This document shows, one piece after another, positions 19,801 through 30,900 of a stretch of DNA of 45,517 nt. Position 1 is the first letter of the stretch, and each line of letters begins with the position of its first letter. The stretch is from positions 1 through 45,517 of the forward strand of contig JAPTJF010000484.1 of assembly GCA_029339195.1 (NCBI GenBank), read 5' to 3'. Made by a program: the position numbers and the translations under genes. The notes below the pieces were generated by a model that saw nothing but the letters and a program-made list of their open reading frames with translations, ran no database searches and was not told the DNA's origin. The DNA comes from Micractinium sp. NFX-FRZ (lineage: Eukaryota > Chlorophyta > Trebouxiophyceae > Chlorellales > Chlorellaceae).

Positions 19801-22800
19801 CACTGCTGTGGTTGAAGATTTGCGTGCTGAGCAGGCAGCCGCGTGGCAAGCATGCCAGGCTTGCACCTGCGTGGCTGGAAATAGGCGTACGCACTGCCTG
19901 GTGCGCCGCCTGGCGCGCCCGGCTGGGAGCAAGGGTCTCGTGGGCCTGTGCGCTGCCTGCCTGCTGCATGACAGGTACCTCTGCCTCCCACCCCTGCCTG
20001 CCTGGCCACCGTGCCCCGTCCTCTTCCCGCAGGTGGCTCTGGTGCTGGGACTCGTGTACTGTGAGTGCACCTGCCTCCCAGCCCAGCATGGCCGTGGCAT
20101 GCCTGCTTGCTGCACCGAGGGAACCCACGTTGCTTGCTGCCCAGGATCTGGGCTGCGCGGCCGCATGCTTGGCCCGGCCCAGCCCCGCGCTGACAGCCTA
20201 GAGGTCTTGCCGTGACGACAGCTTGCCTTATCCCTGTGCAACGTCCCGGCCCCCGCCCCTGCCTGCAGCCGGCAACCACCTGGGCACCGTGGGGGGCATC
20301 GAATCCAGCGACGTGAACAAGGCCTTTGGTGTGGTGAGCGAGGGAGCGAGCAGGGAGACTGGCATGCATGTGGAGGGCTGTGGGTGGGGTGCCAGCATTC
20401 GCGGTGGCGGGCGCTGAGCATGCAGCCGAGGTGTACAGCGCGCTTGGCGGTACTTGAGTGTCACATTGGTCGGCTTGATCATGCCTGAACATGCTCTACT
20501 TTGAAGCTGGCCCTTTGAGGTCGCGCACAGTGTACGTAGTAGCCTGCAGACCAGACTGGTTGCTCTGCACCCACACTGCAAGCTGATGCTCTTCAAGGCC
20601 CCTCCCGTCCCCCTCCCCCTGCTTGGTCCTGAAGCTCAACGCTCTGGGTGAGTGCACAGCTTGCTTCTCCAGAAAGCATGCACAGCCAGCCCCTCTGCTC
20701 GGGCGTGGCGGTGTGTGGTGCATCCCAACGGTGCATGCAGCTCCCGGCCAGGCAGGCACGTGACCGCTGCTCTCCCGGGAGTTGCCCCAGCCCTCCCTCC
20801 CCCGGTCCTGAACCACCTCGTGTTGTGCGGCGCCCTGTTGCCCTTGTTTGCAGGTGGCGTGGCCTTTGCCTACAGCTTCTCAATCATCCTGGTGGAGGCA
20901 CGTGTACTCAGAGTTTGATTGAGTGTGGGCTGGCAGGAGTGCGTGTGGCCCCAGGACGTGCTGCCCGCCTCACCCTGCCCCCCCTGCGCTTCAAGCTGCA
21001 GACCTCTGTATGGAATCCTTGCTGCCATGACCACAAGTGACCATACTTGTGCCTGCTCACCTGTTCATCCAATCCATGTCGTGCAACTCAACAGCACTCT
21101 GCCGATTCAACCAGATTTTGTGTCTGTGCCCTACCGCAGATCCAGGACACGCTGCGCCAGCCGCCCAGCGCCATGCAAGCGATGAAGCGAGCCGTGGACA
21201 TCTCCGTGACTGGCGCCTTCGTCTTCTACTTTGTGGTCGGCGTTGCTGGCTATGTCAGCCTCGGGAACGGTAAGACTCGCAGGGAGGATTCACTTTCCAG
21301 TGGGCATCGCTTTCTGTTGCTCGTTGTTTTCATGCGTGGCGGCAAGGGCCTACTTCAGGCTGGGCAGCGCTGAAGGGTTGAGGAGATGTGAAAGTAAGAC
21401 GTGAGCTGCACAACTGCACTGCGCGCTTGCACGACCAGCACCCTCCATCGCTGCTGCCTGCACCCGTTGCACTCCTGCCCTGCACCTGTCCCCTCGCCAC
21501 TGCAGACGTGCCTGGCATGGTGCTGGAGGGCTTCCCTGACGCCCCCACTGGCGTCCTGATTGCCGCCAACGTGGTGAGGCACACATTCTCCCTTTGATGC
21601 ATGTTATTGGTGTTTGGCATGCTGCTAGTGTTAAGAAGGGGCCGAGGGGATAAGTTGTTGCATAGCCGGGGGGGAGGCCTCTGGCGGCACAGCGTGGCAG
21701 GAGGTGCACGGTGCCGCCAGCTTGCACCGGCACCGCTCCTGGTTGCCACAAGCACATGGCTCCTCTGCCTGGGCCTGCCCCCCCGCAGGCCATCCTGCTG
21801 CACATGTGCTCCGCCTACCAAGTGTTCGGCCAGGTGAGGCGCAGTGAATGGGCACTCCACTGAAGTGGCACCTGGGCACAACGGCGCCTGCTTGCTGGTG
21901 TGGGCAGGCAGCAGCAAAGCATGCCGAGACGGAGCAAGGCGGGGTGCTGGGGGCAGGCAGGCCTGTGCTGGCGGGCGGCGCCGAGCAGCACTCGTCGCCT
22001 GACATGATTTCGCTTCCCCCTCTCCCCACCCCATGTTTACAGCCTCTGTTCGACACGATTGAGAGGTAGGGCAGGGCAGGGCTGCTGCGCAAGGTGGGCT
22101 CTGCTGCTGGGCACAGCATGCCATGCATTCAGAGGCATCGCTGCCAGTTGTGCCTGGCCGATTCCCTCCACTCTGACCTCACCCCCGTCATCCCCCACCC
22201 ACCTCAAATGCAACCCTTCCCGTGACGAAGCCACATCAAGGTAAGCGTCTGTGTACGGGAGTGATCAGCAAGATGGGCAGCCACAGGCTTGGCCTGAGGG
22301 AGGCAGCGTGGTTGCGTCTTCCCCGGGTGTGGCAGGACACACAATCTGGGGCGAGGTGGCAGGCATGCCTGGAAACCTGCCCTCACCGCCCCTCAAGAGG
22401 GGCGGTGAGCTACTTCACAGGCGTGCCCAGTCCCTGAGCCAACCTCCATTGTTGCCTCGCCCCGCTGTAGGCCTTCCGCCTGCGCCGCCAGGGCGTGAGG
22501 CCAGTTGGCGCCATCACCGACGCTGAAAAGCCGGCGCCCGCAGTGGCAGGTATGTGTGCGGTTCATTGATGCCTGTGCTTCTCCTCCTGAAAGATGGACT
22601 CAACATTGAGCGCAATGAGCCCCTGTGGCAGGCAAGGCGGCCTGCTGACCTAATAAGATGCTTTGCCCAGCTGATCTGGCAGCTGCGGACCTTGTGCTGT
22701 GCTGACATGGCATTTTGCTGACCTGCCACTTTGCCGGGCAGCTGACCTGCCTCCGCTCCCCTCCCTGCCTCCCACGCCCCCTGTTGTGCGCAGGTGGCGC

Positions 22801-24916
22801 TGTGGCGCCCTACCCCGCCGCCCCAGGCGCTAGCGGCCCGGACGTCTCCTCGGAGCAGGCGGTGCGCAACCACCTCGTGCGCAACACGGCTCCGCACCCC
22901 ACCCTGCGCCCAGGTGCTGAGGAGCTGCCGCTGAGCTGGACTGGGGTGTGGAGGGGAGTGGGGCGGACTGTGCGGATGGCGATGCATGCCTCATGCTTCT
23001 TTCCGATAGCTTTGTTTGGCTAATGCCATATTGTGCCTGCTCAAGTCTGCTACATCCCTGGACTCGCGAGCCACTACTGTATTCATCTTCCCTGTCCCGT
23101 TTCCCCCTGCCCGCTCACCTACTGTCCTTCGACCACTCTTCCTGCTCCTGCCCTGCAAGCCCCTGCCCGTGCACCCCCTCCCCATTTCTCCCCGCCTGGC
23201 CTGACCTGCAGCCGGGTGGGGCGAGCCGGTGCGCATCAGCGCTCGTGCCGGCTCCGGGCCCACGGCTGGCACCCTGGAGAGCACCGGGTCCTACAGTGAG
23301 CCCCTGATGCTGCTTTCTTTTTATTACTGCAACGTGCTGCTGTTCACTGGAACTCCTGTGTCTGCCCATGGTGCTGCCAGCAGCTGCTCCTGCTGCACCT
23401 CACCTTCCGCCTGCCGTGCAACTGCAGCCAAGCTGCGCCCTGCCTGCACCGCTCCGCGCTCTGCTGGGAGGGTTTATGTGAAGCGTGGACGCCTGCTGAG
23501 GCCCGAAAACCTGAAGTGCCGGCAGCCGCCCCCCTCGGTGTGCTCCTCCCTCACCTGACCTAGGCAAAGCACACTTCCCCCTCCCTGCCGGCAGCCAAGG
23601 GCCTGTCCCGCCTGAGCCGCATCAGCCAGACGGTGGGCATGTACCACGTGGACACGGGGCTGGCCAACGGTGGGTGGGTGGGTGGGCGGGTGGGTGTGGC
23701 AGACAGCTGGTTCAATGTTGTGTGCATGCACCGCGCATGTTGCAGGATGCATGAGGTGCACACCGGGTGTGAGTGAGGCGATGCACATGGAGCAGGTCAT
23801 GAGTTGGACAGGCCCTCAGTACAGCTGTACCCCTGCCATGTGGCAGAAATAACGCCTGGGACCGGGAAGCCCCGCAGCGCGAGCGTGCTGTGCGTTGTCT
23901 GCTGCTTGCATGCTACGGGCAGTGCAGCATTCAATTTCTGAGGCCATTTGTGCTCTGCCCGCCTGCAACCTGCAGAGAGTGTGCCCCTCAATGACGAGCA
24001 CTACCTGTTGCCCCTGTGGCAGGTGCGTTCAAACATGCCTGCGCTTGAAGTGCTTGCAACGGTGGCAGAGTCTGCAAGCTTGCACGCTTGCAAGCTCTTG
24101 CTTGAATCACTCCCCAACAACAGAAACCCAACAAACCCATTTAAAGGGGAGTGGGCAGGGTTCACCCACGGGCATGAGATGACAGGCACGTTCGTGGCCC
24201 GTGCTGTGCCCACCTTTGCTCCCCTCCCCCCGTGGCCACCAACCCAAGTCAAGATCCCCCTCTCTGGGTTGCAGCGCATAATTGTAAGGACCTTATATGT
24301 GGGCGTGACCGCGATTCTCGCAGTAATTATCCCCTTCGCACAGGTGTTGCTGCATTGTGAGAAGCAGGCGCACAGGTGTTGCTGCATTGTGAGAAGCAGG
24401 CGCACAGGTGTTGCTGCATTGTGAGAAGCAGGCGCACATGCAAGCCAGTCATAACCAACGAGGCACCTGCACTGGGCACACGCTGGCTCAACGGTGCGGC
24501 ACAGTGTTCACGTTGAGCGTGAGGTACGAGCTGTGCACCCGTAAACCCACCCACCTTCATCTCATTCAGCGTCATGTTGTACAGCTCGGCGCTGAGCCGA
24601 CCGTTGAGGGGCATCGGCTGCTCGGCCCGCAGCGCCGCAGCGACGCTGGGGCCCATGCGCGCCTGCACGATCCTCTCCATAGGGTTGGCGTTGCCTGCAT
24701 CCATCCGGCGCACCACCTGCTGCATGTCCATGAGCAGTGCGCAGGTGTGGACCTTGCTCAGCTCCTGGTTGATGCTGCAGGCAGGCAATAATAGGGGTGG
24801 CAAAGGTTGAACGAGTGCAGCAGGGAAGCGCCCGAATGTGCACACACGCGCACACACACACGCACTCTCTCTCCCCCCCGCTCTCTCTCTCCCTCTCTCT
24901 CTCTCTCCCCGCCCCC

Positions 24917-24971
<55 letters not shown>

Positions 24972-27900
24972 GTTGTACACATCCGCCCCTACACACACAG
25001 GCACACAGGGGCACACTCTCTCTCACACTGTGCACATGCACCTCTACAAACACAGGCCCGCACAGACACACACACACACCGCCTGCGCAGCGCACCCGCC
25101 AGCGACAGTGACAATGGCCGTGGGCAGCCCGGAGCTGCCAAAGGTAAACTGCATGTACAGCCGCGTGAGGTTCTTGTTCAGTCCAGGGGTCACAAGGCCC
25201 ATCAGGTTGTAGCCGCCCCATACCTGCAGGAAGGAGAGGAGCAGGCACATACTGTAGTCGAATGTCACAGCAGGTACCCAGCAGCATGGCCCAGGGGCTG
25301 TCAGTCCATCTAGGATCTACCAGGGAGCAGGTGGGTGCAGGCTACATACGTGGCATGTGCCACACATGGAGTGCAATACCATACCCCCCTACCCCGCCCC
25401 ACCCCATGCCACCCACAGCCCCCTACCGCCTACCCACGCACGCATGCGTTGCTCACCGCTACTAGAGCCAGAGACAGGTCCTCTGCCGCTGAGACGGCCA
25501 CTGAGCAACTGCTGCCTTCCAGCGCCTCCTGCAACACGCGTGCTGCTGCCAGCACGCAGTCGCGCGGGCGGAGGTGGCTGTACTCGGCGTCTCGCGGGTC
25601 TCGTGGGTAGTGCGCGCTGGTAAGCTCAAACATCTCCTCTGCCGCCGCCTGTGACAGGGTAATGAACATGAGCTTGGCGTGATGGGGTGGGGGAGGGGAG
25701 TGGGTTGAGGAATAACAAGGGGAGACGAAGGGGCAGCAGCGGACGCATGCATACAGAGGAAAGTCCCGGCGGGCGCTTCATTCAATCAACTCTCCAAAAA
25801 CACGACTGAGCGCTGTCCCGCCTACCCTGCACCCAGACCTCCCGCTCTTCTCCCAGCTCACCTGCACCTGGGCGGGCTCGGGCATGAACGCCCGCACCTG
25901 CGCCGTGTTGCCCATTCCGCTAAGCTCTGTGAACGCTGCCGCAATCGCCACTAGCTGCAGGGGTTGGGCAGGGCAGTTTGCGAGTGGTGAAGCTAGGCGC
26001 CAGAAGCTAAGCAAGACGAGCTAGATTTAGACGGGGCAGGCCAAGTAAGGGCGCCAGGCGGTCTCTGCACATGGCAGGCGGCATGCACAGGCATGCGTGG
26101 GCGGAGCCTATGCATGTAGAGGCGGGGTGGCAGCTGCATGCAGGCCACAACTGCCACGAGCACCCACCACTGCAGATGGTGTGCTGGAAAGAGCCGCAGA
26201 AGTTACCTTGAGGCGCTGCGGGTGGTTCTCTGGTACACGCGCCAGGAAGCAGTCCAGCATAGGCACCACCTCGGCCACTGCACTGCTCCCATCCCGCAAC
26301 AGGTTCATCTGCCGCAGCTCCACAAGACCGCCGGGGGAGGCTTCTGTAGGACATGTGGGCACAGCAGAGAGGGCAGAGAGGTCACTGACGAGTCATGCCC
26401 CGGGCGGAAAGGCCACAGGCGCCAGGAACAAACAGTGGGTCAAACGGCAGGTATTGAACATAGCGGCAAAGGCAGCAGGCGGGCAGAATGGCAGGCAAGC
26501 GGCCGTGGTTGAGGGGCGGGCGGGGGGGACAGGGGCAGCAGGGCGGGCAGAAAGGCGGGCAAGTGGTTGTGGTTAGGGGGCGGGCGGTGGGAGGGACACG
26601 GGCTGCAGGGAGGGTGCAGGCGCATCACACCCACCATCTGATGCTCACAACGGCGCCTCTAGCAACTTGCTGACACCAGCCAGGCGTGGAGCAGTGGAGC
26701 AGCCTGCGGCCCCCACTGCCCTCATCTGCTGCCCACCTCCCCTTTTCCCACTCACGGATGCGGCACTCATCAAACAGAAAGCGTAACTGCATGTTCTGCA
26801 GGTCAGGCAGTGTGAACGCCCGTTCAACGCTAGTGAGGTTGTGCCGTGCCAGGTACTCAGCCACATTGCCCAGCTGGTCACCCTGCGCCAGCAGCACCGC
26901 CGCTGCCACGGAGGGCCGAGTGGTCTGACTGGCCGCCCCTGGGTACCGCTTCCAAGCCGCCACCCGCGCCTACAACCACCTCTGATCCGCCTCCCGACGG
27001 CGCCAGAAAGGGTGTAAATGCTATGCGCCCGCCACTGGTGCACGCAGTGCCCGCACAGCACGGTAAGCTTGGGTGCGTGGGGTGGTTCGGGCGGTAGTGC
27101 TGGGGGACAGGCATGGTGCATGCGGCATATGCCCAACCTGTGCTGGCGACACGCAGCTAGTCATGTGCCTCCCTGCTGTCTGCCTCCTACCTACAGCCTT
27201 TTTTCAGCATACTGCTTTAACGTTTTCCCTTTGCTGAGCAGGCAACATGGCGCTGGGCGCAGCAGCCGTGCTCACGCACATGCACAAGGGACGCGGCAGC
27301 TTGGCGGCGTCCTTCGTGGACAGCGAGGCACGCTGCACAGGCGAGTATTAAGTGCGGGGACAGGACTCTGGGGGCGTTTTGTACGGCGCTGTGGTCACCC
27401 AGGTGCCGCTGTCGATATGCCGGATGGCAGACACGGGGGCATTGAGCTGCCGGCGGACGCCCAACAGCAGGGGTCGGCGTAGCTGACCGGCAGGCGGCCA
27501 AAGCCACCCGGCACAATGTATCGGGGCCAGGGGAGCGGGTGTGGTTGCATACTACAGCGCCAGCAGGTGCGCCAGGCCGGCACCTAGCTGCATGCTGTTC
27601 CGCGCTGCCCGCCAGCGAAGCACCCAAACGGGGCGCCGCTGTCGGCGCTGCCCCCCGCTTCCTTCTGTCCCACCAGGCATGCATGCGCCCCCAACCTGCC
27701 CCCTTCCGCAGCAGATCTGCTGCACAATACACTGCTAATTATGCATGTCTCTCCGCCCCCGTCCTCGTTTACAGGCGGCGCTGGCTCGGATGAGGAGGAG
27801 GAGGAGGAGGGCAACGAGAACAGGCCAGCCGCCCAGCAGTTCCTCAGCGTCGCCTTCAAAGAAGGGGCACGCCGGCGGCAGGCAGCACAATGTGAAGCTG

Positions 27901-30900
27901 CCAAGGTGGCAGCGGCAGCAGCAGCGGCAGCAGCAGCGGCTGGGGGGGCGGCAAAAGCTGCTGCTGGCAAACGTGGCAAGGGCAATGGCAAGGGCTCCAA
28001 GGACAACACAGCGGCGGGCAAGAAGCGGGGCGGTGAGGACAAGGGGAAAGCCAAGCGGCAGGCCAAAAAGGCCAAGGCCTGAAAGCAGAGCTGTGTTTTG
28101 TATCATAGCACCAAGATGTGTGCGCATCGATGCACCGCTCTACCTAGCATGTTGCCGGCAACGTTGCTAGCAGTCCAACAACCAGCCTGGCGGTCAATAG
28201 GGCCCCGTTGGTGTGCAGGCAATGCAACCTCTAATGTACCTCTGAACTGTAGCTGAACCTGAGATCAGGCGTACATTAGCCGGCTTTCAGGAGGGGGCTG
28301 ATGTGGGTCTGAACCTTGGATCAGGGGGGCTTCCAGGGGGGTCTAAACCTTGGACCAGGGGGGTCTGAACCTTGGATCAGGGGGCCTTCAGGGGGGGTCT
28401 GATGTGGGTCTAAAGCATGGATTAGGGGGCATCAGGGCGGGCATCAGAGCCCTTCAGGGGTGGGTTCAGGGGGGGTTCAGGGGTCCTGATCGTACCCCTG
28501 ATGTGCAGCCAGGGGTGGATTAGAGGTACCTGAACCTGCCCCTGATACCCCCCTAAACCCCCACCCCTGAACCCCATATTAGGGGGAACTCCATCCCCAT
28601 AGTGGGGGCTCCGCAGCTGGCCGTCCACGAGGATGCTGCGGTAGTCTGGGAACACAACCGCCCGGCAGTCGGTGCCATGCAGGGCAACAGTGTAGCTCCG
28701 CGCGCCCTCAGCGGGGGTAAAGGGGTGGGACTGCAGGGCAGGGCAGGGCAGGGCAGGGCAGGGCAGGGCGGGGGGTGGCGTGTGTGTGGGGTGCATCACA
28801 AATGCTCCCAGTGTGCCGACACAACGCATGCATGTGCAAAATGGAAGCATGGCTGCGCCTCAGCCTACAAACCAGGTTTCATCCCCACTGCCGCGCTCAC
28901 CAGGATCCACTGGCCCAGGCGGTCTGTTGTCCCCTCCACAATGATGGTGCCATGCAGGTCGCTCCCGGCCCAGCCGCACTCCCTCAGCAGCTGCCCGCCG
29001 GTCTTCACCGTGCCTGTAGGGGTATGCAGGGACACCGTTCGGGATGGATGAAGCTGGCGGGGTGCGGCCTGGAAGGGGAGCAGGCACCTTTTGTGGGCCA
29101 GGCACCACACGGGAAGGTGCTGTCAGTGGCTGCACCGGCACCGGCATGCGGCTCCCGCAACCGCCTAAGCAGACCCCTACTTCCCACTCGCCATTGTCCT
29201 CCAGCACGAGCTCTGCCCGGTGCAGCGTCAACGGCAGCGCGCACTTGTGTGGCACGCCCAGCGAGCTATCAAATTTGTAATGGATGGCGCCAGGCGGCGG
29301 TCGCAGCCCCCGCTCCTTCATCCCCTTCGCGTTGATGGGCAGCAGCAACGAGACCTCCTGGCCTGTGGCTCTGCGCTCAACCCGCTCCGCCTCTTCCATC
29401 TCGTCCAGTTTGTTCTGGCCATCGACTAACGCCCAGGCCTTGGAGAAAACAGCCAAAACGCGCATCCTGTGCAGCTGTCCGACTGCCAGGGGTGGCTGCG
29501 TGTCCAAGGATCTAAAGGAGTATGGGGTCGGGCAGAAGGCGAGGGTGGAGGGTGGGCTGGCGGGAGTCGCTGGAGGCTAGCACGTCCCAGGAACCTCCCA
29601 AAGGGGGTGAGAACACTTGGTAACCCTTTGCGTGATCAAAGGTGTGACTCGGAGAGCCTGACAGGTCCTTGAAGGTGAGGGGCGACTCAGGGGGGGTACA
29701 TCCGCACTACATCCGGCTGGGCGAGTTTCGGTGCCGTCCCCGCATCGCTGCCATCTTCAAACAATCCACAGATTTCAAAGCCCTCTCAGAGGCAGCTGCC
29801 GCCGCCACCGCCGCCTGCGCCGCCGCCGCCACCGCCCCTGCGCAGCGGCAGCTGCAGCTGCGAACATTTCTCTGCCCTGCTTCTGCCCGCTTGCCCAGTT
29901 GTAAAACAAAACTTGCCAGTATTCTTGAACACCCTTTCCCGTTGGGGCAAATGCATCTCGGAGTTGGGTTTGACGAATGCATCCCATTTTGTTGTGCCTA
30001 CTGAACTACTTGCGATGCCGGGCACGGGAGTGATGCCGGTTGATGAGGGTGCACACCTGGGCAGTGTGCAGCTGGCTCAACTTGGTTGGCTGTGTCTGAC
30101 CGACAGCACCCATACAGCTTGCAAAAGAGTGTCCAGCGAGCGGGCAATGCCCCCCTGCATTTCCACCCGCCCACCCACCCCCATGCGTGCCCGATGTGCC
30201 TGCTGCCCTTCCTAACCCACCCCATCTTGCCCTCTTCCCACCCTGTTGCACGTCAGCAGACATGGTCGGCCTCATTGGTAAGTGCAGCGAAGGGGGTGTG
30301 CGTGTGCTGGCATTGCGTATAGACAGCTGCGGACATGGCTGGGGCCGTGGGTGGTGGCAAGCCCCGCATCAGGACGGGGTGCTGCCCGGGGCCTGCTGCC
30401 CTGTAGTAACACAGCCCTGCAGGTGCACATGCTGAACGCACTGGCACCCCCCTGTGTCCTCTGCCCTGCAGGCGCCCTGACCTTCTTCCCGATTGCCGTG
30501 TGGTACCCGTTCCGGTGAGGGCAGCTGCCCGTCAAGTTCTGCTGCTGCTCTGCCACTTGATGCCGCTTTTACTGCCCACCCGCCGGCCATGCTGCATGCA
30601 CTCAGTGACCGGTGCTCATTCAATCCTGCTGTTCCGCTGACCCCGCTCCTCCCCTGCAGCATGTACAACAAGTGAGGCATCTCTGGCGAGCACTGCGGGA
30701 AACTGGCCGTGGGCAAGAACCTTGCAATTCTTCAGGAGCAAAGCTCTGCTGAACAAGTCCTGCTGCCTCTGAGACTGCAGCTGCAGCTGCAGCAGCACCG
30801 GTGCCACATGGCACAATGCCAATTGAAGGGTGCCACGCCTGCTGCTCCCCTGCATGCGTGCATGAGCAACGCCAGCTCCTGCCAAGCATCCCTGCCGCAT

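Noticed and set aside
24344..24439. CRISPR-like array
   Set aside because: The units are contiguous with no spacers and lie at a eukaryotic splice site.
24408..30259. Transposon insertion into the permease gene
   Set aside because: No transposase, integrase or reverse transcriptase motif, terminal inverted repeat or target-site duplication was seen. A non-autonomous element cannot be excluded without a genome-wide search.
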